Shown here in pieces: positions 9,746 through 17,544 of a stretch of DNA of 61,926 bases. Made by a program: the position numbers and the translations under genes. This stretch comes from Hymenobacter glacialis. GTDB taxonomy: Bacteria > Bacteroidota > Bacteroidia > Cytophagales > Hymenobacteraceae. Location: positions 1 to 61,926 of the forward strand of contig NZ_MDZC01000049.1 of assembly GCF_001816165.1 (NCBI RefSeq), in the 5' to 3' direction. A model generated the notes under the pieces. That model worked only from the letters and a program-made list of their open reading frames with translations, made no database searches and was not told where the DNA came from. The stretch's first letter is position 1. Every line of letters begins with the position of its first letter.

Positions 9746-10162
9746 CTACCCCACCTGCGCGAGCCAAGCCGTGGCTTCGGCTTCGGTTTCGAAGCGGCGG
9801 AAATACATGGGCGCCCCGTTGGCCTCCTGCACAATCTGGCCCATGGCGAGGCGCGTAAACACGTTGTGCGACATGACCACGGCGCCGTATAGCCCGGCCG
9901 GGTGCCGGGCGGCGGTGGCGCGCCAGAAGTCCACGCACCACGCAACTTCCTCGGGCGAGAAGGGCGTTAGCAGGCGCTGGTCGGTGAGGAAATGATGCCA
10001 GTTGTTGCGTTCCAGCACGTTGCGCAGGTGGCTAAACAGGCCCTGCAGGTCGGGCAGGGTATGCTTGCCGTCGTTGTATTGGAAGAGGGCGTAGCCGTCG
10101 GGGTGCTCGTAGAGGCGGCCGACGGCATTTTCGAAATACAGCCGGATAGTAGCAGGGGCCAT
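9746..10162 (-). CDS. Small STAS/SpoIIAA-like hypothetical protein
   Basis: This is a 138-residue soluble protein, with the start set at the ATG complementary to 10160-10162 (MAPATIRLYF); an in-frame extension upstream looks non-coding. No signal peptide or membrane segment is visible. The pattern of an early beta strand and the C-terminal RRFETEAEATAWL recalls the ending of SpoIIAA-like/STAS-type proteins that occur in several copies in relatives. The family assignment is from memory of that ending only. It converges on the restriction-modification gene with a 10-base gap, so it is transcribed separately. The function is unknown. Confidence 0.6.
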   Translation of the reverse strand: MAPATIRLYFENAVGRLYEHPDGYALFQYNDGKHTLPDLQGLFSHLRNVLERNNWHHFLTDQRLLTPFSPEEVAWCVDFWRATAARHPAGLYGAVVMSHNVFTRLAMGQIVQEANGAPMYFRRFETEAEATAWLAQVG

Positions 10163-10350
10163 TGAGGTGTAGAAGAGTAGCGAGGGCCCGCCGCGTATGG
10201 GAAGGGGTAGTTGTAGGGGCAAAGATAGCCCGGTTGTGGGGGCTTTCGGGGCGAATAGCTACGTGCGCCGGTGGGGCCGTGCGGAAGTGAGCGCAGAAGT
10301 GAGCGGGCTGGCGGTAGAACGTTATGCTCCATCTGGCGTCCGCTTGTCGA

Positions 10351-10588
10351 AGCATCTCTACCGCGCCATCTGTCATCCTGAGCTTGCGAACCGGAGGTCG
10401 GCGTAGCCAAGGACCTTATTACCCGGCAACGATTCGTTCTCCGGCGAGAGGATGCTTCCTTTGGTACGCCAGATTAGGCATGACAGGCGGTGGGAAGGAT
10501 GCTTCCTTCGGTACGCCAGATTAGGCACGACAGGCGGCGCGGTAAAGATGTTTCGGCTGCGCGGACGCCAGATGAGCATGACGGCCTT
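10351..10588. repeat. Cluster of dispersed palindromic/tandem repeats in the 492-base gap 10163-10654
   Basis: Two direct copies of a 42-base unit (10449-10490 and 10496-10537, starting AGGATGCTTCCTT and ending ATGACAGGCGG or ACGACAGGCGG) differ at two positions. A degenerate third copy lies at about 10545-10586. On the left side, CATCTCTACCGC then CTGTCATCCTGAGC reads as the opposite orientation of the same family, so the cluster is a compound inverted and tandem array. It shares CATCTCTACCGC and the GTCAT-CTGAGC core with the elements at 53141 and 57631. The rest of the gap (10163-10350) holds nothing recognisable. Confidence 0.7.
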
Positions 10589-10654
10589 TTTTGCTACGGT
10601 TACTTTTGCGTAACTACTTAAACGTACTTTTTCGGCCCGTTGTAATAACCCCGC

Positions 10655-11437
10655 ATGGTTCTCTCGCCTGTTTTCCGCCTCCTGAGCTGTATCGCCGCCG
10701 GCCTGGTGCTGCTGCTGGCCGGTTGCCGGTCAGCCGCTGTAGTGCCCCGGTTTGCCGCTGCCAGCTATTCCTACCCTGCGCGGCCACTACCGCGCTCCGA
10801 CACGGCGACGGCCCGCCCTGCCCACGAATTGGCCGCCACCTCGCACAGGCCGCCGGTAAAGCCGCCGGCGCGGCTCCGGGTCGCAGACTCACTAAATCAC
10901 AGGCTATCAGGCAAGAAGCAACGGGCCAACCAATCGGCTGGAAGTTATCCGGTAGCAACCACTGCCGATACCGCGACCAGCTCAACCCAACTGATGCCTC
11001 AGCGTGAGGTACCCCGGCCATCCGCCCCCAAATTATTGAGCGCCAAAACGCTCGTGCATTACGGCCTGCACTTTGTGTTTCCAGCCGTATTGGCGCTGGT
11101 GTTTTTCCCCGTGATGTGGCAGGCCGCCTACCTGGTTATGTTGGCCACGATGCTCATCGACTTAGACCACCTGCTGGCCACGCCCGTCATCGACCCGCTG
11201 CGCTGCAGCGTGGGGTTTCATCCGCTGCACTCTTTTTATGCCATCCCGGTGTATGTGCTGATGCTCCTGCTGCCGGCGACGCAAGTGGTTGCCGTGGGGG
11301 TGCTTTTCCACCTGTTCACGGATACGGTTGATTGCCTGTGGTCTTTCCGCTACTGTCAGGAGTGTTACGTCAACTCCCGTATTCGGGGGCTGGCCGACTG
11401 GGTGCAGAAGCTATTGGGCCGTAAGGAGTTCGAGTAG
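10655..11437 (+). CDS. DUF6122-type integral membrane protein with a lipoprotein-like N-terminal extension
   Basis: The 260-residue product has two parts. Residues 1-24 are a lipoprotein signal (VLLLAGC), followed by about 100 residues of Pro/Ala/Thr-rich linker without obvious structure. Residues about 125-260 match my recollection of DUF6122: VHYGLHFVFPAVLAL, then MLATMLIDLDHLLATPVIDPLRCSVGFHPLHS, shown here only for its key Asp-His and His pairs, and FHLFTDTVDCLW. Several membrane segments are present, and the DLDH and HPLH motifs recall membrane metal-dependent hydrolases (YdjM-like). DUF6122 proteins usually lack this lipoprotein front end, so this may be a fusion or a misplaced start, but no closer start gives a good N-terminus. 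It converges with the multicopper oxidase gene. Confidence 0.72.
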   Translation: MVLSPVFRLLSCIAAGLVLLLAGCRSAAVVPRFAAASYSYPARPLPRSDTATARPAHELAATSHRPPVKPPARLRVADSLNHRLSGKKQRANQSAGSYPVATTADTATSSTQLMPQREVPRPSAPKLLSAKTLVHYGLHFVFPAVLALVFFPVMWQAAYLVMLATMLIDLDHLLATPVIDPLRCSVGFHPLHSFYAIPVYVLMLLLPATQVVAVGVLFHLFTDTVDCLWSFRYCQECYVNSRIRGLADWVQKLLGRKEFE

Positions 11438-11492
11438 GTTTCGAGTAGGTTGGGCAAAAAGCGTGTGCCGGCAACACGCTCGGAAAGGTGGC

Positions 11493-13970
11493 CTAATAGT
11501 GGAATGTGAGACCCGCGCCCCAGCCGTACTGGTTGTCGTAGTTGGTGCTCAGGGAGGCGTATTTGCCGACCATGTAGCGGAAGCCGAGGGAGAATTCCTT
11601 GTCGGTGTTGCCGCTGATGTCCATGAACACGTTGTTGCTTAGCGGCAGGTCGCGGCGCTCCAGGCGCAGGCGCAGCTGGCCGGTCAGGTCGGTGCGCAGC
11701 TCGGCGCGCACCAGCATCGGCAGCAGGTAATACAGGCCGAATTCGGCCTGGCGGCGGAAGTTGCGGTTGTTCTCCAGCGTGCGGCGGTTGCCGCCTTCGG
11801 CATCGGCGGCCGAACGCAGGGTTTTGTTGTCGCGGAAGTCGAAGCCCACGAAGCCGGCCCACAGCTGCTGCTTGTCGAGGTAGCGCAGCAGGTGGGTTTC
11901 GGTTTCGTAGTTGCCTTGGTAGTTCACCCGGCCCTCAAATTCCAGCGCGTTGCGGTTGTTGGAGAGGTTGGCTTCCAGATAGGCCCCCTGCGAATGCACG
12001 GCCAAATCAGCCCACGGGTACACGGCGTTGTCCTCGCGCTTGAGCACCTGGTAGCCGGTTTTGGCAAACTCGTTCTGCGGGCTGGCATCGTAGCTGATGA
12101 CACGGGCCATGCCGGACATCATGTGGTAGAGGATGTGGCAGTGAAAAAACCAGTCCTGCGTCTCATTCGCTTCAAACTCGATGGTGACCGTACCCATCGA
12201 CGGTATGTCGAAGGTGTGCTTCATGGGCGAGTAGGCGCCCTGGGCGTTGACCAGGCGGAAAAAGTGCCCGTGCAGGTGCAGGGGGTGGCGCATCATGGTC
12301 AGGTTGGTGAAGGTCATGCGCACGTTCTCGCCCCGGCGAATCGGGATTTTGTCGGCCTCCGACAGGGTCTTGTTGTCGAACGACCAGAGGTAGCGCCGCA
12401 TGTTGCCGGTGAGCGTGAGCCGGATGTCGCGCCACTGCCGGGAGGAGTCCAGCGTGGTCGGGTTGAGGGCCCGCAGCTGGTTGTAGGTGAAGTCGCCGCC
12501 GCTGCCGCCCATGCTCATGCCGGCCATGCCGCCGCCCATGCTCATGCCGGCCATGCCGCCGCCCTGGTCCTGCATGCTGCCCATGCTCTTGCCGCCCTTC
12601 TCCTGCTCGTTCATCGGCCGGGTTTGCGGCGAGGGCGTTGTGCTGGCGGGCAGGGTGCCGTTTTGCATGTTCATGCCCGGCATGGCCGGGGCCTGATTCG
12701 GCTGCTGGTCCTTCATGTCCATGCCCGGCATATCGCCCCCGCTGCTCCCTTGCATGTTCATGCCCTTCATGCCTTTCATGCCCTTGCCGTTGGGGTCCAG
12801 TTGGCCGTTGCCGCCCATGTCCATGCCGGCCATGTTGCCCATGCTGCCCATTTCGCGCATCATCTGAAAGTAGTTGATGCGCGGCAGGTCGGGCGCTTTC
12901 AGCGGCTCGCCGGCCCCGAAATAGCTGGAAGTGTAGCCGGTGATGTCGTTGGCGGTGGCCCGCAGCTCGGCCGCGCCCGCGGGCGGAATGGTGATGAGCA
13001 GGTCGTAGGTTTCGGCCGTGGCAATTTCGAGCTTCGACACCGGAAAGGGCTCCACGTTGATGCCATCGGCCGCCACCACCTGCATGGGCCCGCCGGCGTA
13101 CTGCAGGTAGAAGTAGGAAGAAGCGCTGCCGTTGATGATGCGCAGGCGCACCACCTCCCCCGGTTTGGCGTCCTTGAAATAGCCCTTTTCCCGGCCGTTG
13201 GTCAAAAACTTGTTGTAGTAGATGTCGGTGATGTCCATGGCCGGCATGCGGCCCCATTCCTGCTTCACCTTGTCTTTGAAGTAGCCGGCGGCAATGGCCT
13301 CGCCGTAGCTCTGGGTGGCGCCTTTCTGCACGGCAAACCACTCGCCGGCCCGCTTGAGGTAGCGCAGCACCTCCTTGGGCGGGTGGTCGGTCCAGTCGGA
13401 AAGCACCAGCACGTACTCCTTGAGCTCGTACTTCACGGCGTTGGGCTGGATGACGATGGAGCCGTAGAGCCCGCTCTGCTCCTGCAGCATGGTGTGGGAG
13501 TGGTACCAGTAGGTGCCGCTCTGAATCAGGGGAAAGGTAAACGTGTGGGTAGTGCCCGGCTCGATGGGGGCCGTGTTGAGGTAGGGCACGCCGTCCTCCT
13601 GGTTGGGCAGCAGCAGGCCGTGCCAGTGGATGCTGGTTTCCACGCTCATCTGGTTGTGCACCCGGATGATGGCCGTGTCGCCCTCGGTAAAGCGCAGCGT
13701 GGGGGCCGGAATCTGGCCGTTGATGGCAATGGCCAGGCGGGTCTTGCCGGTGAAGTTCACCGTGCGCTCGTCCACGTACAGGTCGTACTCCACGCGCTTG
13801 CCGGCGTGGCTGGCCCGGGGCCTCACCACGTGGCCGCGCAGGTCCTGGTCGGGGGGCGGGGTGGCGGGGCCGTTGGCATTCCCGGCCTTGGGCATGGCCT
13901 GGTGCTGGGGCGTCTGGGCAGCCAGCAGTAGCGAACCGAACAAAAAGAGCAGAAGGGCAAATAGTCTCAT
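11493..13970 (-). CDS. copA: Multicopper oxidase (CopA-like) with Met-rich insert and C-terminal barrel-like domain
   Basis: This 825-residue envelope protein probably oxidises Cu(I) outside the inner membrane. The start is the ATG complementary to 13968-13970, followed by a signal peptide (MRLFALLLFLFGSLLLAAQ). Cupredoxin copper ligands are all present: HWH at 115-117, HSH at 157-159, HPLHLHGHF near 560-568 and HCHILYHMMSGM near 605-616. Between about 385 and 490 lies an insert rich in MPGM, MDM and GMSM motifs, typical Cu(I)-binding methionine clusters. After about 630 there is a further 200 residues of alternating strands (QAEFGLYYLLP, FSLGFRYMVGKY, ending LTFHY) resembling the CopB outer-membrane protein, so CopA and CopB appear joined. 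It follows the DUF2231 gene by 7 bases, evidently in one operon. Confidence 0.9.
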   Translation of the reverse strand: MRLFALLLFLFGSLLLAAQTPQHQAMPKAGNANGPATPPPDQDLRGHVVRPRASHAGKRVEYDLYVDERTVNFTGKTRLAIAINGQIPAPTLRFTEGDTAIIRVHNQMSVETSIHWHGLLLPNQEDGVPYLNTAPIEPGTTHTFTFPLIQSGTYWYHSHTMLQEQSGLYGSIVIQPNAVKYELKEYVLVLSDWTDHPPKEVLRYLKRAGEWFAVQKGATQSYGEAIAAGYFKDKVKQEWGRMPAMDITDIYYNKFLTNGREKGYFKDAKPGEVVRLRIINGSASSYFYLQYAGGPMQVVAADGINVEPFPVSKLEIATAETYDLLITIPPAGAAELRATANDITGYTSSYFGAGEPLKAPDLPRINYFQMMREMGSMGNMAGMDMGGNGQLDPNGKGMKGMKGMNMQGSSGGDMPGMDMKDQQPNQAPAMPGMNMQNGTLPASTTPSPQTRPMNEQEKGGKSMGSMQDQGGGMAGMSMGGGMAGMSMGGSGGDFTYNQLRALNPTTLDSSRQWRDIRLTLTGNMRRYLWSFDNKTLSEADKIPIRRGENVRMTFTNLTMMRHPLHLHGHFFRLVNAQGAYSPMKHTFDIPSMGTVTIEFEANETQDWFFHCHILYHMMSGMARVISYDASPQNEFAKTGYQVLKREDNAVYPWADLAVHSQGAYLEANLSNNRNALEFEGRVNYQGNYETETHLLRYLDKQQLWAGFVGFDFRDNKTLRSAADAEGGNRRTLENNRNFRRQAEFGLYYLLPMLVRAELRTDLTGQLRLRLERRDLPLSNNVFMDISGNTDKEFSLGFRYMVGKYASLSTNYDNQYGWGAGLTFHY

Positions 13971-13977
13971 CGGTACG

Positions 13978-15135
13978 CTATTGTTTGTCGGTCTTGGGTT
14001 GGTTGCGGGCGGGGTTGTTGTCCTCAAAGCGGAACCGGTCCATCGGGTTGGCCGGCATGCTCATACCCGGCATCGTGGGCATGGCCTGTCCTTTTTCCAT
14101 GCCGGGCATGTCCTGCATGTTGCCCATCGGCGGCCTGGCTTGGGTTGGCTGCCTGGGGCTTGGTGCCGGCATGCCGGGCATATCCGTCATGTTGCCCATG
14201 CCCTCCATTCCGGATTTGTCCTTGGCCGGTTTTTTCGCGCCGGCTGCCGGCTTATTCCTACCCGGCATGTTCTCCATTTCGGGCATGGCCTCCATCTGCA
14301 TCTGCAGCTGCTTTGGTTTGGTCGGGCGGCTCATATCCATGCCAGCCGGCATTGGTTGGGTGCCTTTTGAGGACGGCATCTTCATGCCGGGCATGTCGGG
14401 CACGGCCCCCGCCGGCGAGGCGGACCGGGCCGGACGAGCGGGCTGAGAGCCGCTCATGTCCATGTCGCCCATCTGGCCGGGGGCAGTGCTGCTGCCCTGC
14501 CTGGGGGAATTGTTGCCGCTCATGTCCATGCCCGGCATTTCCTGGGAAGCAGGCATTTCCAGGGGTGCTTGTCGGCCTGAAGCTGTTGGTGAGTCGTTCT
14601 GTTGTCCCTCCGCACCTTCCGCCGCCACGTGCCCATCTGCTTCCATGTCCATGCCCGGCAGGGGTTCCTCCCCTCCGTGGCCGTGGCTTTTATCCAGCAG
14701 GCGGCCCTGTGGCCCCACGCCCTCTACGTAGATGAGCTGCGCCCCGCGGTGACCGGCCACCGACAGCACGCCGGCCGTGGCCACGGCCGAAACCAGCACC
14801 AGCACTTCGTAGGCCCGCCGCTCAATCCGGAAGTACTTGCCGATGCCGGCCAGCAGCAGCGTGATGCCAGACAGCCACAGCGTGTAGCCGGCGAATTGCT
14901 CGTGGGACGCATATACGGCCGCCGCCCGGGGCGCCAGGCCCACGGGCAGAGCGTGAAACACGGTGCTGGCGGCCAGCGCCCCCGCGAAGCCCCCGGCCAT
15001 CACCCCAATGGTTATCCACTTCACCGGGGGCCAGACCTTGTACACAAGCACTGCCTGCAGGGCCGCGCCGAGCAGGAGGAGAACGATGGGGAAATGCACC
15101 ACCAGCGGGTGCAGGTTGGGGAAATCTTCGAACAT
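13978..15135 (-). CDS. DUF2231 membrane protein with long methionine-rich periplasmic tail
   Basis: This is a 385-residue inner-membrane protein. The start (ATG complementary to 15133-15135, MFEDFPNLHPLVVHFPIVL) gives the standard DUF2231 N-terminus; a longer open frame to 15360 has no such support. Four hydrophobic segments span about residues 8-135 with the family's HPLVVHFP motif. The tail from about 150 is hydrophilic and carries many MPGMDM, MDMSG, MPGMKM, MENMPG and MGNM units plus a HGHGGEE stretch. The same motifs occur in the oxidase encoded 7 bases downstream. I infer a membrane-anchored copper-binding or copper-delivery partner of that oxidase. The reaction, if any, is unknown. Confidence 0.85.
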   Translation of the reverse strand: MFEDFPNLHPLVVHFPIVLLLLGAALQAVLVYKVWPPVKWITIGVMAGGFAGALAASTVFHALPVGLAPRAAAVYASHEQFAGYTLWLSGITLLLAGIGKYFRIERRAYEVLVLVSAVATAGVLSVAGHRGAQLIYVEGVGPQGRLLDKSHGHGGEEPLPGMDMEADGHVAAEGAEGQQNDSPTASGRQAPLEMPASQEMPGMDMSGNNSPRQGSSTAPGQMGDMDMSGSQPARPARSASPAGAVPDMPGMKMPSSKGTQPMPAGMDMSRPTKPKQLQMQMEAMPEMENMPGRNKPAAGAKKPAKDKSGMEGMGNMTDMPGMPAPSPRQPTQARPPMGNMQDMPGMEKGQAMPTMPGMSMPANPMDRFRFEDNNPARNQPKTDKQ

Positions 15136-15197
15136 AGCGAGGGTTTCGGGGAGGAAAGCGCGGCCGCCGCTTGCCAATGCGCAACAGGCCACGGCTT

Positions 15198-15345
15198 CTA
15201 CGGCTGAACGTACCCGGTAGGCGGCTTCTGGTACACCCGCCGGCAGCGCGTGATGTAGCTGAGCAGGCTGCTGGAGCCGGGCAGCTCTCCAAAGAGGTGA
15301 TGTGCGCGGTGAGCCTGCGCGTGCGTAAACAGGAGGGGATAAGCT
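15198..15345 (-). other. Possible coding remnant upstream of the DUF2231 gene
   Basis: A short open stretch on the minus strand, with no convincing start codon, reads FTHAQAHRAHHLFGELPG and continues through LLSYITRCRRVYQKPPTG to a stop at 15198. The composition looks protein-like. I do not recognise it. It could be the 3' end of a gene whose front was lost, or chance. Otherwise the 279-base gap 15136-15414 holds nothing recognisable. Confidence 0.2.
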
Positions 15346-15414
15346 AGCTAAATTCTTCAAGCAGCGGCAATACGCTACGCAAGCTGGTATTCATTCATCA
15401 CGAGTCAAGTGGTG

Positions 15415-16095
15415 TCAGCATCGGGCAATTACTACGTGGCCCCACCAGTTGAGGTAGCTGTAGGGGGCAGGGAACTTGGCAAAGTGCCGCGTTGTAAACC
15501 CCGCCTGTTCCAACACGGCTTCCAGCTCAGCTCGGGTGTACAGATTGGCATGCCACCAGCGCCGGATGAGCCAGTTCATCCAGATGGACTGCTGGCTGAT
15601 AAAGAGCACGAAGGTGCCGTCGGGCTTGAGCCGACGGCGCAGGCCCGCCAGGGCCTCCACCAGCCGGGCTTTCGGCAGGTACTCCAGCATGGCCGCCGAA
15701 ACGATGAGGTCGTATTCATGCCAGGTAGCAGGGAGTTGGTCGAGGGCGAGCACATCGGCGGCCACCATTTCCAAATGGGGAACCGGACGCCGGACCAGCT
15801 TCTCCCGAAACCGGCTGAGCATAAGCGGGGTCAGATCGAAGGCAGAGAAGTGGGCCGGTAGCAGGTGGCGCGCCTCCAGGGCCGCGTGCAGCGCCAGTGT
15901 TGTCGCTCCGGTTCCGCAGCCCGCATCGAGGATTTTCAGGTGAGGACGCAGCATATCCGCCTGCTCAAAAAAACGCTGAAGACCCTGTGGGTAGCGAAGC
16001 ACGCGAATAAATCCGTCGTAAAGGCGGGTGCGGGCGGAATACAAGCCCCGGACCAGCTGCGAATTGCTCTTGACGGGTTTCAGGGAATTCGACAT
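15415..16095 (-). CDS. Class I SAM-dependent methyltransferase
   Basis: This is a 226-residue cytoplasmic protein. Motif I is LDAGCGTGATTLAL near residues 55-69, the acidic residue after strand 2 is in FSAFDLTPLML, and the motif 4 region is YDLIVSAAMLEYLPK. These are typical of UbiE/Methyltransf_11-like enzymes with small-molecule or lipid substrates. A late WHANLYTRAELEAVLEQAGF segment matches the usual C-terminal helix of the fold. It lies next to the ceramidase-like gene on the same strand with a 217-base gap, so a lipid substrate is possible but unproven. The start is the ATG complementary to 16093-16095. Confidence 0.85.
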   Translation of the reverse strand: MSNSLKPVKSNSQLVRGLYSARTRLYDGFIRVLRYPQGLQRFFEQADMLRPHLKILDAGCGTGATTLALHAALEARHLLPAHFSAFDLTPLMLSRFREKLVRRPVPHLEMVAADVLALDQLPATWHEYDLIVSAAMLEYLPKARLVEALAGLRRRLKPDGTFVLFISQQSIWMNWLIRRWWHANLYTRAELEAVLEQAGFTTRHFAKFPAPYSYLNWWGHVVIARC

Positions 16096-16312
16096 GAAAT
16101 CTCGGGTAGTAGTCAGTAGTTATGTAAATGCAGGAGCTGGCGCAGCCTTCGGAAGACTCACAGCGGGATTCATCTTCCGGTTATTCATTTGGCCCGAATT
16201 CATTCGGCCGCATTTTCATGAGGCATGAGCGTTGAACGGGAGAAAACGAACGGTAGGCAGACACGCAACAAAGTGTGTCTGCCAGAGTGCTGGGGAAAGG
16301 CCAGCTTCTGAA

Positions 16313-17035
16313 TCAGCCCCGCTTGCCTGCGTCAGTGACCAAGGGTTGCGGGGAAAAGCGCAGCACCGGAATGCCGGTGTAAAAGCGGTAAACGCAGTAC
16401 AAGGCCAGGGCGTCCAGCCAGTGCCACAGGGCGTGGCCCGACACCCAGTGGTTTGTAGGGTCGCACACTATGTGCTTGACATCGAGAAGCCACAGTCCGT
16501 AGCCGAGCAGGAACGAACCCCAAAAAGCCCAGAACCAGCGGTAGGAGGGGCGGTAGTCTTGCCGAAAAAATAGAATGGCTTCCAGCACGATGCAGCACAG
16601 CACGCTTTGCAGCGCGTACGACGTACGGGCCAGGTCCCGGTCCCAAAACAGCAGGCCGAAGAACCCCAGAAAGAACACCCAGTATACCAGCACAATAGCC
16701 GGCTTGCCCCAATTTGTGAGTCGCCGCACGTTCATGGCAAACATGAAAGCCGAGCCCAGGTAAATAGTCGAGAAGTCGATAATGCCCCCGACCCAGGTTT
16801 CCGAAGCGTGGAAGAAAGCAGACCCCAGGCCCGTGGCAATGGAAATGTAAGCCAGGGGAATGAGGTGCCGCGCGTTGTGTTTTCCAGCGTGCCGAAATAT
16901 CAGGTAAGCCACCACCAGAAAGCCCAGGTTGGAAACCGTATTGCCAGGCTGCCGCACCCAACCGCAGAGCGATTCCTCGCAGAACTGCGCGGCCGCATAC
17001 TCAAACTCGTGCCAGGGGCAAGATTGAAATTCCAT
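16313..17035 (-). CDS. Alkaline-ceramidase-like membrane hydrolase (CREST superfamily)
   Basis: This is a 240-residue protein with about seven hydrophobic segments, the expected size and topology of alkaline ceramidases (PF05875-type). The N-terminus has the family's CGWVRQPGNTVSNLGF. Ser72, His76 and Asp87 (GSAFFHAS then IIDFST) are spaced exactly like the Ser77, His81 and Asp92 that I recall for the human ACER3 zinc site. His201 and His205 in GHALWHW match its HxxxH pair. It would cleave the amide bond of ceramide-type sphingolipids in the membrane, which fits a sphingolipid-making Bacteroidota. It sits inside a metal-resistance island, between the methyltransferase and a dead IS fragment. 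Activity and substrate are inferred. Confidence 0.82.
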   Translation of the reverse strand: MEFQSCPWHEFEYAAAQFCEESLCGWVRQPGNTVSNLGFLVVAYLIFRHAGKHNARHLIPLAYISIATGLGSAFFHASETWVGGIIDFSTIYLGSAFMFAMNVRRLTNWGKPAIVLVYWVFFLGFFGLLFWDRDLARTSYALQSVLCCIVLEAILFFRQDYRPSYRWFWAFWGSFLLGYGLWLLDVKHIVCDPTNHWVSGHALWHWLDALALYCVYRFYTGIPVLRFSPQPLVTDAGKRG

Positions 17036-17048
17036 TTAATAAGGTTCG

Positions 17049-17516
17049 ATGGGGCAATATTGTTGTTCAAGTATGGCAACGCCCAACAAGTTTGGGTGGG
17101 GCCTTGCAAGGTCAACCAGAAAAGAGCATCCAAGCAGCTATTTAATTTACGGCATTCCTCAGCGCAGCGTGGGCAGGCATTGGCGCGCTCCTGGCTGTGC
17201 TGGGACCGGACAGATACAGGCAGCCATTGCCGTGAGCGGCGCCGTCAACAGCGACATCTTTATCGCCTGCCTGCGCCAGGTGCTGGGTCTGATGCTGCGG
17301 CCCGGTGACATGGCAGTGCTCGAAAACCAGTCGGCCCAACAAGTAGCCGGGCTGGCAGGGGCGGTCAACGCCTGTGGCCCGCGCCTGCCGTACCTGCCGC
17401 CCTCCTCACCCGACTGCAATTTCATTAAACGCGCCTTCAGCGAGCTTGAAAACGTGGCTGCCCTTGCCCAGGTCAGGCTTTGCAGGCCGTTATTGGCACC
17501 GCCGCCTACTGGATAA
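17049..17516 (+). pseudogene. Degenerate IS630-family transposase fragment
   Basis: Residues from about 57 onward follow the C-terminal half of an IS630 DDE transposase: AVSGAVNSDIFIACLRQVL, then LRPGDMAVLENQSAQQVAG, then YLPPSSPDCNFIKRAFSEL. In active members these read roughly DN(L/S)SAHK and YSPDLNPIE. Here the catalytic Asp of the DN motif is Glu and the final Glu of NPIE is Lys, and the N-terminal DNA-binding half is absent or unrecognisable. The copy is therefore dead. It marks a past insertion between the ceramidase-like gene and the P-type ATPase gene. Terminal inverted repeats were not identified. Confidence 0.65.
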
Positions 17517-17544
17517 GCGAGCAGGATGGATACCAACAGCTGGT

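Noticed and set aside
10449..10537. CRISPR array suggested by regularly spaced direct repeats
   Set aside because: There are only two good copies with 5-base spacing and no cas genes. The units belong to the dispersed palindrome family.
11892..13931. A 679-codon open frame on the plus strand opposite the multicopper oxidase
   Set aside because: It is a His/Val/Ala-rich shadow frame. The minus-strand frame has all the copper-ligand motifs.
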